Positions 8,896-17,337 of a DNA stretch of 64,000 bases are shown piece after piece; the stretch's first letter is position 1, and the number at the start of each line of letters is the position of its first letter. The stretch comes from Brevundimonas lenta (GTDB taxonomy: Bacteria > Pseudomonadota > Alphaproteobacteria > Caulobacterales > Caulobacteraceae). Below the pieces are notes generated by a model that saw nothing but the letters and a program-made list of their open reading frames with translations, ran no database searches and was not told the origin of the DNA. Both the position numbers and the translations under genes were made by a program. The DNA lies in NCBI RefSeq assembly GCF_014196335.1, contig NZ_JACIDM010000003.1, positions 124,001 to 188,000 of the forward strand, read 5' to 3'.

Positions 8896-9306
8896 ATGAC
8901 CGCCTGGGCCCAATCGCTGATCCGTATTTCGAACTACGAGGTCGAGACGCTGCAGAAGCGCCTCGCCGAGATCACCGCCCGACGCGCGTCGGCGGAAATG
9001 CGCGTCGCCGTTCTGGAAGCCGAGGTCGAGGTCGAGCTGGAGCGCGCCCGCACCGACCGCGAGGCCGCCACCATGATGCAGGCCTACATGACGGGCTGGC
9101 TGCTGCGGAAGAAGAACGCCGACGGCGACATCGCCGCGATCGAGTCCGAAGAGGTCGGCGCTCGCGACGCCCTGACCAGCGCCTTCGAGGAGCTGAAGAA
9201 GTTCGAGCACGTCGCCGAAACGACCCGCCTGAACGCCCTCATCGCCGCCGGCAAGCGCGAAACCGCCGCCTTCGACGAAATGGGCCTGAGGCGGCGTGCG
9301 GGTTGA
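8896..9306 (+). CDS. fliJ: Flagellar export chaperone FliJ
   Basis: The protein has 136 residues and is almost entirely heptad-like coiled coil (residues 10-125, rich in Glu, Arg and Ala). This is the form of FliJ, the central stalk-like partner of FliI that links the ATPase to FlhA and carries export chaperones. The call rests on the coiled coil and on position directly after fliI, since FliJ sequences diverge strongly. Its last 11 bases overlap the start of the GH10 gene, which implies translational coupling. Confidence 0.88.
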   Translation: MTAWAQSLIRISNYEVETLQKRLAEITARRASAEMRVAVLEAEVEVELERARTDREAATMMQAYMTGWLLRKKNADGDIAAIESEEVGARDALTSAFEELKKFEHVAETTRLNALIAAGKRETAAFDEMGLRRRAG

Positions 9307-10387
9307 TCCGACCCGTCTGAACCGCCGCGCCCTTCTCGCCGCACCCATTGCGCTGGTCGCCTGCGACCGGCTGGCGGTGGCCGAGCCTGCGCCCGTTCCG
9401 CTGGCGCCGCCGCTGAAGGCCATAGCGCCCTGCCCGTTCGGCGCCACGGGCATGACCTGGCAACTCGACCAGCCCGACTGGATCGCCCAGATCCTGCGCC
9501 ACTGCTCCCAGCTGACGCCCGAATGGGAGCAGAAGATGGAACGGACCCTCGGGCCCGGCTTCGTCCATGACTTCTCGGCCTCCGACCGCGTCGTCGCCTT
9601 CGCCCGCGACAACGGCCTGCGCGTCCACGGCCACACCCTGATCTGGTATTCGCAAGGCGGCGATGTCTTCAATGACAGCGTCCCGCCCGCCCGCTTCGCC
9701 GCCGAATACGATCGCTACATCACCGACTTCGTCAGCCGCTATCGCGGCCAGATGGCCGGCTGGGACGTCGTCAACGAGCCGGTGGCCGAGGACGGAAACG
9801 GCCTGCGCGACAGCCACTGGAGCCGCGCCCTGGGCGCCGAGGGCTATATGGTCCGCGCCTTCCAGCAGGCGCACGCCGCCGACCCCAACGCGGTCCTCTT
9901 CCTCAACGAGTACAATCTCGAAAACATCCCGGCCAAGGGCGCGACCTTCCTCAAACTGGTCGAGCGTCTGCTGAAACTCGGCGCGCCCATCGGCGGCATC
10001 GGCACGCAATCACACCTGGATATCGAGATCCCGGCCAGCCAGATCCGCGCCTTCTTCCGCGACGCCGCCTCGCTCGGCCTGCCGATCCACGTCTCGGAAC
10101 TCGACTTCCCGCTGAAGCGCGACGGCGGCCGCATGCCCGACCTGCGCCCGACCTCCGAGCGCCGCGTCCAGCAGGCCGCCCGCGTCGGCGAACTGGCCGA
10201 GGCCTTCATGGCCCTGCCCGAGCGCCAGCGATACGCCTTCACCACCTGGGGCCTGCGCGACACCGACAGCTGGCTGCTGCGCGAGGACCGCGCGAAGAGC
10301 GGCGACAGCCCGCTCTTGCTGGACGCCGAAGGCCGCCCGAACCCGGCGTATCAGGCGCTCGTCGACGCGTTCAGCCGTACCCCCTGA
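9296..10387 (+). CDS. Endo-1,4-beta-xylanase, glycoside hydrolase family 10
   Basis: GH10 enzymes cut beta-1,4-xylan by a retaining mechanism. The 363 residues carry the GH10 hallmarks: HGHTLIWYSQ, WDVVNEPV with the acid/base Glu, and HVSELDF with the nucleophile Glu. The N-terminus LNRRALLAAPIALVAC combines a twin-arginine-like motif with a lipobox, so the enzyme is probably a Tat-exported lipoprotein in the periplasm or outer membrane. The start is a GTG at 9296, inside the end of fliJ. A xylanase coupled to flagellar export genes is odd; no other xylan genes are seen nearby. A long inverted repeat follows. Confidence 0.93.
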   Translation: MRVDPTRLNRRALLAAPIALVACDRLAVAEPAPVPLAPPLKAIAPCPFGATGMTWQLDQPDWIAQILRHCSQLTPEWEQKMERTLGPGFVHDFSASDRVVAFARDNGLRVHGHTLIWYSQGGDVFNDSVPPARFAAEYDRYITDFVSRYRGQMAGWDVVNEPVAEDGNGLRDSHWSRALGAEGYMVRAFQQAHAADPNAVLFLNEYNLENIPAKGATFLKLVERLLKLGAPIGGIGTQSHLDIEIPASQIRAFFRDAASLGLPIHVSELDFPLKRDGGRMPDLRPTSERRVQQAARVGELAEAFMALPERQRYAFTTWGLRDTDSWLLREDRAKSGDSPLLLDAEGRPNPAYQALVDAFSRTP

Positions 10388-10388
10388 T

Positions 10389-10521
10389 CCGCTCATCCCC
10401 GCGAAAGCGGGGACCCAGTGATTTCGGAGGAGCGCCGGCGCTTCAGGACTGCTGACTGACTTCCCCCGGTCGACACCGATCACCCAAAGGACTGGGTCCC
10501 CGCTTTCGCGGGGATGAGCGG
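10389..10521. repeat. 31-bp perfect inverted repeat, REP/BIME-like element
   Basis: The 31 bases at 10389-10419 are repeated exactly in reverse complement at 10491-10521, with a 71-base loop. Each arm also contains its own small hairpin, CCCCGC-GAAA-GCGGGG. Elements with this CCCCGCGAAAGCGGGGA core are dispersed in intergenic DNA of many alphaproteobacteria. The pair sits between the ends of two convergent genes, where it can act as a bidirectional terminator or mRNA stabiliser. Confidence 0.85.
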
Positions 10522-10534
10522 CTAATGAGGGCCG

Positions 10535-11290
10535 CTAGACCCTCGCCGCCGTGATCCCCGCCGCGGCGAGCTCGCCCAGCAGCGCCTCGACCGCGGCCTC
10601 CACCGCCGCCTCGTCCCGCCCGCGCACTACCAGGTTCGTCCCGATCTCGCCGTCCGATCCGTGCCCGAAAGGATAGCTGCCGAAGCTGATCTCGCGGCTC
10701 GCCTGCGCCGCCGCCGTCAGGATGTCGGCGATCGCGCCCTCGCCCACGCCGCTTACCCGCACCGTCCGCGAATGCACCACCGCGCCGGTCCGCAGACGCG
10801 GAGCCACGTCCTCCAGCATCGCCGTCATGATCTTCGGCACCCCTGCCATCACGAACACATTGCCGATCTGGAAACCCGGCGCATCGGTCACTGGGTTGGA
10901 GATCAGCGAACCGCCCTCCGGTATCCGCGCCATCCGCCGCCGCGCCGCGTTGAACTCACCCGGCCCATAGCGCCGCTCGAGGATCGCCAGCGCGTCCGGA
11001 TGCTCCGGCAACGCCACCCCGAACGCCGTCGCCACCGCATCGGCGGTGATGTCGTCATGCGTCGGCCCGATGCCGCCAGTGGTGAAGACATAGTCGTGGT
11101 TGCCGCGCAGGGCGTTCAGATTGTCGACGATCTGCGCCTTGCGATCCCCGACCGTCCGCGCCTCCAGCAGGTCGATCCCCAGCGCCGTCAGGAACCGCGC
11201 GATGGTGTTCAGATTGGTGTCCTGCGTCCGCCCGGACAGCACTTCGTCTCCGATGATCAGGACGGCGGCGGTGGGGGATGCGTCGGTCAT
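10535..11290 (-). CDS. CinA-family N-terminal domain protein (molybdopterin-binding fold)
   Basis: The 251-residue protein has a MoaB/MogA-like fold over residues 8-170: VLIIGDEVLSGRTQDTN, then VFTTGGIGPTHDDITADAVA and the later NPVTDAPGFQIGNVFVMAGVP. This is the N-terminal part of the competence/damage-inducible CinA family, which includes ADP-ribose and related pyrophosphatases. The C-terminal nicotinamide-nucleotide amidase part is absent, as in many short alphaproteobacterial members, so deamidase activity is not expected. It is convergent with the xylanase across the inverted repeat, and its start is 23 bases from the divergent sfsA. Confidence 0.85.
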   Translation of the reverse strand: MTDASPTAAVLIIGDEVLSGRTQDTNLNTIARFLTALGIDLLEARTVGDRKAQIVDNLNALRGNHDYVFTTGGIGPTHDDITADAVATAFGVALPEHPDALAILERRYGPGEFNAARRRMARIPEGGSLISNPVTDAPGFQIGNVFVMAGVPKIMTAMLEDVAPRLRTGAVVHSRTVRVSGVGEGAIADILTAAAQASREISFGSYPFGHGSDGEIGTNLVVRGRDEAAVEAAVEALLGELAAAGITAARV

Positions 11291-11313
11291 GCCGACAAGC
11301 TAGAGGCTGCGCG

Positions 11314-12030
11314 ATGCGCTTCAAGTCGCCTCTCGAACGCGGAACCCTCATCCGCCGCTACAAGCGGTTCCTCGCCGACGTCGTCCTGGCCGACGGAACG
11401 GAGACCACCGTCCACGTCCCCAACCCCGGCGCCATGCTCGGCCTGACCGCGCCCGGCCTGCCCATCTGGCTGTCCCGCTCCCCCGATCCGAAGCGCAAAC
11501 TGCCTCTGACGCTGGAGATGGTCGACCTGCCCGACGCCGGCCTCGTCGGCGTCAACACCATGAACCCCAACCGCATCGCCGAGGCGGCCATTCCGCGCGG
11601 CGACGTCCCCGAACTCGCCGGCTATCCGATCCTGCGGCGCGAGGTGCGCTACGACGAGAACAGTCGCATCGACATCCTGCTGCAGTCCGACGTCGACGCC
11701 CTCCAGCGCCCGTCCTGCTGGGTCGAGATCAAGAACTGCCACTTCAGCCGCACGCCCGGCCTGGCCGAGTTTCCGGACTGCAACACCGTCCGCGGCGTGA
11801 AACACCTGAAGGCGCTGGAGCGGGTCGTCGACGCCGGCGGCCGCGCCGTCATGCTGTTCGTGATCCAGCGCATGGACTGCGACGCCTTCGCCACAGCCGA
11901 CGACATCGACCGCGCCTACGGCCCCGCCCTGCGGCAGGCCGCCTCCCACGGGGTTGAGGTTCTGTGCTACAGTTGCCACCTGAGCCCGGACGCGATCCGG
12001 CTGGATCGCCCTCTCCCCTGGCGACTTTAG
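11314..12030 (+). CDS. sfsA: SfsA family protein
   Basis: The 238 residues match the SfsA family (sugar fermentation stimulation protein), which has an OB-like N-terminal part and a nuclease-like C-terminal part. Visible hallmarks are LIRRYKRFLADV, HVPNPGAMLGL, NTMNPNRIAEAA, SRIDILL and WVEIKNCHF, the last being the DxnD/ExK-like segment. The true role is unclear despite the historical name. I take the ATG at 11314, which gives the normal family N-terminus. The map gene follows 18 bases later, so the two are probably one operon. Confidence 0.92.
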   Translation: MRFKSPLERGTLIRRYKRFLADVVLADGTETTVHVPNPGAMLGLTAPGLPIWLSRSPDPKRKLPLTLEMVDLPDAGLVGVNTMNPNRIAEAAIPRGDVPELAGYPILRREVRYDENSRIDILLQSDVDALQRPSCWVEIKNCHFSRTPGLAEFPDCNTVRGVKHLKALERVVDAGGRAVMLFVIQRMDCDAFATADDIDRAYGPALRQAASHGVEVLCYSCHLSPDAIRLDRPLPWRL

Positions 12031-12048
12031 GCGCCGAAAGAAGACCCG

Positions 12049-12870
12049 ATGTACGAGACCCCCGAACTGGACAGCGACACCTTTGTCCGGACCCACATGA
12101 TCCGCGTCCACGAGCCCGAAGCCTTCGAAGGCATGCGCGCGGCCGGCCGCCTGGTGGCCCAGGCGCTCGACATGATCACGGAATACGTCCAGCCGGGCAT
12201 CACCACCGGCGAGATCGACGACCGCATCCGCGAGTTCACCCTCGACCACGGCGCCCTGCCCGCCTGCCTCGGCTACAAGGGCTATGAGAAGACGGTCTGC
12301 ACCTCGATCAACCACGTCGTCTGCCACGGCATCCCGGGCGACAAGGTTCTGAAGGACGGCGACATCGTCAACATCGACCACACCGTCATCGTCGACGGCT
12401 GGCACGGCGACTCCAGCCGCATGTACCCGGTCGGAAACATCAACGCCCGGGCGAAGAAGCTGATCGACGTCACCTACGACGGCCTCGAGGCCGGTCTGGC
12501 CGTGATCAAGCCCGGCGCGACGTTCGGCGACATCGGCTACGCCATCCAGCAGGTGGTCGAGGCCAACCGCATGTCGGTGGTCCGCGACTTCTGCGGCCAC
12601 GGCATCGGCCGCCTGTTCCACGACAGCCCGAACGTCCTGCACTACGGCCGCCGCGGCGAGGGCGCGACGCTCAAGCCCGGCATGTTCTTCACCGTCGAGC
12701 CGATGGTGAACCTCGGCAAGCCGCACGTGAAGGTGCTGTCCGACGGCTGGACCGCCGTGACCCGCGACAAATCCCTGTCCTCGCAGTGCGAGCACACGGT
12801 CGGCGTCACCGAGGACGGCGTCGAGATTTTCAGCGCCAGCCCCGCCGGGCTGTTCCGTCCGAAATTCTAG
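12049..12870 (+). CDS. map: Methionine aminopeptidase, type I
   Basis: Map removes the initiator methionine from nascent proteins. The 273 residues contain the pita-bread fold and all five metal ligands: two Asp in NIDHTVIVDGWHGDSSRMY, His in GHGIGRLFHD, Glu in TVEPMVN and Glu in SQCEHTVGV. It is a type I enzyme without the type II insertion and lacks an N-terminal zinc finger. It lies between sfsA and radC on the same strand with short gaps. Confidence 0.96.
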   Translation: MYETPELDSDTFVRTHMIRVHEPEAFEGMRAAGRLVAQALDMITEYVQPGITTGEIDDRIREFTLDHGALPACLGYKGYEKTVCTSINHVVCHGIPGDKVLKDGDIVNIDHTVIVDGWHGDSSRMYPVGNINARAKKLIDVTYDGLEAGLAVIKPGATFGDIGYAIQQVVEANRMSVVRDFCGHGIGRLFHDSPNVLHYGRRGEGATLKPGMFFTVEPMVNLGKPHVKVLSDGWTAVTRDKSLSSQCEHTVGVTEDGVEIFSASPAGLFRPKF

Positions 12871-12900
12871 GATAGGCTGCACCTTCCCGAGGGGAGGCGC

Positions 12901-13632
12901 ATGCTCGACAAGCCGCCGGACAATCCGAAGTCGCATGGCCGCAACGCCGGTCATCGCGACCGTCTGCGCGAGCGCGCGGCCATCGGCGGCGTCGACGCCC
13001 TGCCCGACTACGAACTGCTGGAACTGCTGCTGTTCCGCAGCGTCCCCTACAAGGACACCAAGCCGCTGGCGAAGGACCTGCTGGCCCGCTTCGGCGGCTT
13101 CGAGGGCATCGGCGCCGCCAGCCATGAAGCCATCGAGGACGCGGTCGCCCGTTCGCTCGGCTACAGACCCGGCAAGGCCACCCGCGCCATCGCCCTGGAC
13201 CTCCAGCTGATCTTCGATGTCACCCGCCGCGCGGCGAAGGAGCCGGCCTCGAAGCGCCCGGTCATCTCGTCCTGGACCGCCCTGCTCAACTACGTCCGCG
13301 TCGCCCTCCAGCATGAGCCGCGCGAGCAGTTCCGGGTCCTCTACCTCGACAACCGCAACCAGCTCCTTCTCGACGAGGTCCAGAACCGCGGCACCGTCGA
13401 TCACGCCCCCGTCTATCCGCGCGAGGTCGTCCGCCGCGCGCTGGAGCTGTCGGCCAAGTCGATGATCATCGTCCACAATCACCCGTCCGGAGACCCGACC
13501 CCATCGCGCCCGGATATCGACATGACGCGGCAGGTGATCGAGGCGGCACGAGCCCTGGACATCAGCGTCCACGACCATCTGATCGTCGGCCGCGATGGCG
13601 TGGCCAGCTTCAAACAGTTGGGGTTGATGTAG
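12901..13632 (+). CDS. radC: RadC family JAB1/MPN-domain protein
   Basis: The 243 residues have an N-terminal helix-hairpin-helix-like part (LPDYELLELLLFRSVPYKD) and a C-terminal MPN domain with the JAMM metal motif HNHPSGDPTPSRPDID. RadC was first linked to DNA repair, but that role has been questioned and the substrate is unknown. The start ATG at 12901 follows GGGGAGGCGC. It is 30 bases after map and probably in the same transcript. Confidence 0.94.
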   Translation: MLDKPPDNPKSHGRNAGHRDRLRERAAIGGVDALPDYELLELLLFRSVPYKDTKPLAKDLLARFGGFEGIGAASHEAIEDAVARSLGYRPGKATRAIALDLQLIFDVTRRAAKEPASKRPVISSWTALLNYVRVALQHEPREQFRVLYLDNRNQLLLDEVQNRGTVDHAPVYPREVVRRALELSAKSMIIVHNHPSGDPTPSRPDIDMTRQVIEAARALDISVHDHLIVGRDGVASFKQLGLM

Positions 13633-13638
13633 CGCCCC

Positions 13639-14871
13639 TCAGTCCATGTTCATCGACCAGGCGTGGCCGAACTGGAGGTAGAAGATGAACTCCTCCGGGC
13701 CCATGGCGAAGTCCATGCCGACATCGAGGCCCAGCTTGCGGGCCAGGCGATAGCGGAAGCCGAAGCCGCCGGCCCAGATGTCGCCGGAGTCCTGGTAGGC
13801 CCGACGCTCGCCGCTCTCGGCGGTTCCGTATCCCGCAAAGGCCAACACCGACCAACGCCGGTCGAGTTGCCAGGTCGCCTCGACCTCGGAGCTGATGACG
13901 TTCACGCCCTGGTACTGGGCCGCCTGCACGCCGCGCAGGTTGATCGCCGGGGCGTAGAAGAACGGGAAGTCGCCCCGGATGCCGTCGTAGTTGACCTTCC
14001 AGCCCACCCGCACCTCCGGCGTGAGCGGTTGGAAGACGAACAGATCGGCCGTGTACTGCTCATAGTCGCGGTCGCTGCCGAAGGCCTCGCGGTTGAACTT
14101 GGCCTCGGCGAGGGCGTTGACGCCCTTCGTCGGCGTCAGCGGATTGTCCCGACTGTCGAAATGGAAGCCCGCACCCAGCGCCCCGGTCCGGAGGGTCACG
14201 CCGACGTCCCGGTCCAGATCGTCCGGCAGGAAGGCGGCGTCGATCCGGGTGCTCAGCTTGCGGAAGTCGAACAGCGGCCCGACCGAGAAGCGCTCGTCCG
14301 GCAGCCGCCAGAGCGCCGATCCGATGACGCCGTAGTCGTACTCGCTGGTGTATTCGACGCCGCCGGGCGCGAAGGCCGGAAAGGTCTCCAGCGTCACCTC
14401 GCCGTGGCCGATCCCGAACCGGTAGTTCAGGCGGCCGTCGAAGGCGTAGCCGCTCTGGAAATAGCCGACCCCCTCCGAGCCGTTTCCGGTCCGGAAGACC
14501 GCCGCGACATGGCGAGTGACCTGCCGGGGATGCTGCCAATTGGTCGACAGGAAGGCCGCCGCCACCCCGCCTCCGCCGCCGAGGGCGGGCTCGGTGATGA
14601 TGATGGGCACCGGAATGAAGCCGCCCCGGGCGAGGAAGTTTGAAACGTCGAACTGTCCGTCCTCATCGTCGAAGAACCATGAGCGGATCCGGGACTCCGC
14701 CTGGGCCTCGGGCGGGGACGACGGGGGGGATTGGACTACGGGATCCTGCGCCGCGAGGTAGGGAATCGGTTCGGCGGCCGCCGCGGTCGCCGACGTACCC
14801 ACCAGAGCGACCGCAGCCGCCCCAACGACGGCGAGGTTGAGCGCCAGGTCGATCTGCGGCGTCGTCGTCAT
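13639..14871 (-). CDS. Outer-membrane beta-barrel protein of the BamA/TamA (Omp85) type
   Basis: The 410-residue protein has a hydrophobic N-terminal segment that could serve as a signal peptide (ALNLAVVGAAAVALVGTSATAAAA) and then a C-terminal 16-strand-like barrel: FIPVPIIITEPALGGGGGVAA, FHFDSRDNPLTPTKGVNAL and GGFGFRYRLARKLGLDVGMD. The FDSRDNPLTPTKG motif is typical of the Omp85 barrel. No POTRA domains are visible in the short region before the barrel, so it is a barrel-only member. Its C-terminus ends in WSMNMD rather than a terminal Phe. It is convergent with radC (6 bases apart). Confidence 0.82.
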   Translation of the reverse strand: MTTTPQIDLALNLAVVGAAAVALVGTSATAAAAEPIPYLAAQDPVVQSPPSSPPEAQAESRIRSWFFDDEDGQFDVSNFLARGGFIPVPIIITEPALGGGGGVAAAFLSTNWQHPRQVTRHVAAVFRTGNGSEGVGYFQSGYAFDGRLNYRFGIGHGEVTLETFPAFAPGGVEYTSEYDYGVIGSALWRLPDERFSVGPLFDFRKLSTRIDAAFLPDDLDRDVGVTLRTGALGAGFHFDSRDNPLTPTKGVNALAEAKFNREAFGSDRDYEQYTADLFVFQPLTPEVRVGWKVNYDGIRGDFPFFYAPAINLRGVQAAQYQGVNVISSEVEATWQLDRRWSVLAFAGYGTAESGERRAYQDSGDIWAGGFGFRYRLARKLGLDVGMDFAMGPEEFIFYLQFGHAWSMNMD

Positions 14872-15042
14872 GGGATACTCCGGTCACTGAAGGGCGACTG
14901 TCCCGCGACGCGATGAGGCGACCTATCGGGCCGCCAGCCCATGCGGCTCCGGGAAACACCTGACAGAGCGGCTTCCGTGGCGGATCCGTCGACGGTGCAG
15001 TATCGGTTGGCTGACGCGGTTCGGTGACCGAGGGGGCAAGCC

Positions 15043-16041
15043 ATGAGAACAACGCGACGCGCAGTGTTGGCCGGGATGTCTGCAGCTTCTTCAGCCGCCC
15101 TCGCCTCCACCGTTACCGCCCGGCCCGCCGCCCCCGCCGTCATGGTCTCGACCTGGGACTTCGGGGCGCGGGCCAACGCCGACGGGATCGCAGCGCGCAA
15201 CAACGGCGGCTTGGCGCTGGACATGGTCGAGGCCGGGGCGCGCAATGCGGAAGGGGACCCGAACAATACGTCGGTCGGCCTCGGCGGCCTGCCCGACCGC
15301 GACGGCCGCGTCACCCTCGACGCCTGCGTCATGACCTGGGCGGGCGACATCGGCGCCGTCTGCGCGCTGGAGGACGTCGTCCACGCGGTCTCGGTCGCCC
15401 GCGCGGTGATGGAGAAGACTCCCCACACCATGCTGGTCGGCCCGGGCGCCCGCGCCTTCGCCGTCGATCAGGGCTTCCCGACGCAGAACCTGCTGACCGC
15501 GAACGCCGAGGCCGCGTGGCGGGACTGGCTGAAAACCGCCGACTACGCGCCGGGCATCAACAGCGAGAACACCGACTGGCGCGGCACGCCGGGTGGCCCG
15601 GGCAATCACGACACCATCGGCCTGCTGGCGATCGGCGCCGACAACCGCATGGCCGGCGCCTGCTCGACCTCGGGCATGGCCTTCAAGATGCGCGGACGGG
15701 TCGGCGACAGCCCGATCGTCGGCGCGGGTCTCTATGTCGACGACGAGGTCGGCGGGGCGACGGCCACGGGCGTAGGCGAGGACGTAGTCCGCGTCGCCGG
15801 CTCCCATGCCGTGGTGGAGGCCATGCGGGCAGGACTCGACCCCACCGCCGCCTGCCGCCGGGTGATCGAACGGCTGGCGCGTCTGCGCGGGGCGAAGGTG
15901 GCGAACTCGCAGGTCGCCCTCCTGGCGCTGGACAAGGCGGGTCGCGCGGGTGCATTCGCCCTGCAGCCCGGCTTCACCTACGCCGTCACCGACGCGGCGG
16001 GCGTGACCCGGATCGAGCGCGCCGGAGCCCTGTTCGCATGA
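15043..16041 (+). CDS. N4-(beta-N-acetylglucosaminyl)-L-asparaginase (glycosylasparaginase), Ntn hydrolase
   Basis: The 332-residue precursor starts with a twin-arginine-like signal (MRTTRRAVLAGMSAASSAAL). GNHDTIGLLAIG contains the autocleavage site between Asp and Thr, with Thr the new N-terminal nucleophile. GRVGDSPIVGAGLYVDDEVG and ATGVGEDV are conserved substrate-binding parts. Family members hydrolyse the GlcNAc-Asn bond or act as asparaginases; the in vivo substrate in bacteria is unclear. Its TGA overlaps the ATG of the following GNAT gene. Confidence 0.92.
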   Translation: MRTTRRAVLAGMSAASSAALASTVTARPAAPAVMVSTWDFGARANADGIAARNNGGLALDMVEAGARNAEGDPNNTSVGLGGLPDRDGRVTLDACVMTWAGDIGAVCALEDVVHAVSVARAVMEKTPHTMLVGPGARAFAVDQGFPTQNLLTANAEAAWRDWLKTADYAPGINSENTDWRGTPGGPGNHDTIGLLAIGADNRMAGACSTSGMAFKMRGRVGDSPIVGAGLYVDDEVGGATATGVGEDVVRVAGSHAVVEAMRAGLDPTAACRRVIERLARLRGAKVANSQVALLALDKAGRAGAFALQPGFTYAVTDAAGVTRIERAGALFA

Positions 16042-16556
16042 CCACCACCCTGATCACCGAACGCCTCACCCTCGCCCCCGTCGAGCTCAAGGATTACGAC
16101 GACCTCGTTGCGCTGTGGGGCGATCCCGTATTCGCCACCGCGATCTTCCCGGCGGCCCTGTCGTCCGAAGACGTCTGGTTCCGACTGCTGCGCGACATCG
16201 GCCACTGGGAGGCGCTCGGCTACGGCAACTGGGCGATCCGCGAGACGGCCACCGGCGACTATGTCGGCAGCGTCGGCGTGCTCGACTACCGCCGCATCAT
16301 CGAACCCGCCATGGACGCGCCGGAACTGGGCTGGGGCGTCGCACCCCGTTTCCAGGGCAAGGGCATCGCCTACGAGGCCGTATCGGCGGCCCTCACCTGG
16401 TGCGACGACGCCCTCAACGCCTCGCGCACCGTCTGCATGATTTCGCCCGACAACGCGCCGTCTCACGCCCTTGCCAAACGGGTCGGCTACACGCCCTATG
16501 TCGAGACGATCTACAAGGGCTCGCCGGTGGTGCTGCTGGAGAGGTCGACCGCGTAA
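16038..16556 (+). CDS. GNAT family N-acetyltransferase (RimJ/RimL type)
   Basis: The 172 residues follow the RimJ/RimL pattern: ITERLTLAPVELKDYDDL at the N-terminus, GWGVAPRFQGKGIAYEA as the acetyl-CoA-binding motif A, and NAPSHALAKRVGYTP near the C-terminus. The substrate is unknown. It overlaps the asparaginase gene by 4 bases (ATGA), so the two are translationally coupled and may act on the same compound. Confidence 0.9.
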   Translation: MTTTLITERLTLAPVELKDYDDLVALWGDPVFATAIFPAALSSEDVWFRLLRDIGHWEALGYGNWAIRETATGDYVGSVGVLDYRRIIEPAMDAPELGWGVAPRFQGKGIAYEAVSAALTWCDDALNASRTVCMISPDNAPSHALAKRVGYTPYVETIYKGSPVVLLERSTA

Positions 16557-16571
16557 ACTGTTGGCTGGCCG

Positions 16572-17051
16572 ATGACCCAACCCGACTACGACGCCTGGTT
16601 CCGAAGCTACGCTGAAGCCTACACCCGGGCCCTCGCCGGGCCGGTGGAGATCGAGCTGATCCGCAGCTTCTACGCCGAGACCGTCCTCGCGCTCGGCGTC
16701 GACAGCGCCTTCAGCGTGGCCAACGCCACGGACACGGCCATGAACGCCGTCATGGAATACCTGTTCGGGTTCTACGCCTCCATCGGCATGCACCGCATGG
16801 ACATCGACCACGTCGAGGTCTCGCCGCTCCACGAAAACCACGACCGCATCAAGGTCTTCTACGTCGGCCGCTACACCGGGCCGGACGGCAGCCCCGTGAC
16901 CATCCCCAACGAGGTCGTCTACCTCGTCCAGCGCCGCGCCGCCGGCCCGCGCATCTTCGCCTTCATCGCCGGCGACGAAACCATCCTCTTCAAGCAGCAC
17001 GGGCTCATCGACGAGGATGGCGAACCGATCCCGCGCGTAGCCGGACATTAA
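16572..17051 (+). CDS. Hypothetical protein, possible NTF2-like fold
   Basis: This 159-residue protein starts [17 protein letters not shown] and has no signal peptide. Helix-rich residues 1-70 are followed by strands such as [22 protein letters not shown] and [20 protein letters not shown]. The order of helices and a curved sheet suggests an NTF2/SnoaL-like fold, but I recognise no family. It follows the GNAT gene by 15 bases on the same strand and could be its third operon member. Confidence 0.7.
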   Translation: MTQPDYDAWFRSYAEAYTRALAGPVEIELIRSFYAETVLALGVDSAFSVANATDTAMNAVMEYLFGFYASIGMHRMDIDHVEVSPLHENHDRIKVFYVGRYTGPDGSPVTIPNEVVYLVQRRAAGPRIFAFIAGDETILFKQHGLIDEDGEPIPRVAGH

Positions 17052-17097
17052 GGTTTACGAGGCATTCTGCCGCCGAATCCTGGAGTGCGTCCCGCCC

Positions 17098-17334
17098 ATG
17101 CCCATGCCCGCCGAAACGCTGCACGCCTATCTGGCCGAGGCCTTTCCCGACGCCGAGATCGCCATCGACGATCTGGCGGGCGACGGCGACCACTATCGCG
17201 CCCGCATCGTCTCCAGCGCCTTCGCCGGTCTGTCGCGCGTGAAGCAGCACCAACTCGTCTATGCCGCCCTGAAGGGCCAGATGGGCGGCGAGTTGCACGC
17301 CCTGGCGCTCGAAACCTCCGCGCCCGAGGCCTGA
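17098..17334 (+). CDS. BolA/IbaG family protein
   Basis: The 78-residue protein has the small BolA fold: [51 protein letters not shown] and [11 protein letters not shown]. BolA-like proteins bind monothiol glutaredoxins through a shared [2Fe-2S] cluster and act in iron-sulfur trafficking or as regulators. A monothiol glutaredoxin gene (grxD) lies 2.1 kb away, which fits that partnership. The conserved His of the loop (H22-type in VKQHQ) is present. Confidence 0.92.
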   Translation: MPMPAETLHAYLAEAFPDAEIAIDDLAGDGDHYRARIVSSAFAGLSRVKQHQLVYAALKGQMGGELHALALETSAPEA

Positions 17335-17337
17335 TCC

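Noticed and set aside
10389..10521. CRISPR array or transposon end
   Set aside because: The arms are inverted, not direct; there are only two and no cas or transposase gene is near.
11287..13578. A 763-codon antisense frame across sfsA, map and radC
   Set aside because: Three conserved genes with catalytic motifs lie on the plus strand; the reverse frame spans all of them and their gaps, as expected from GC bias.
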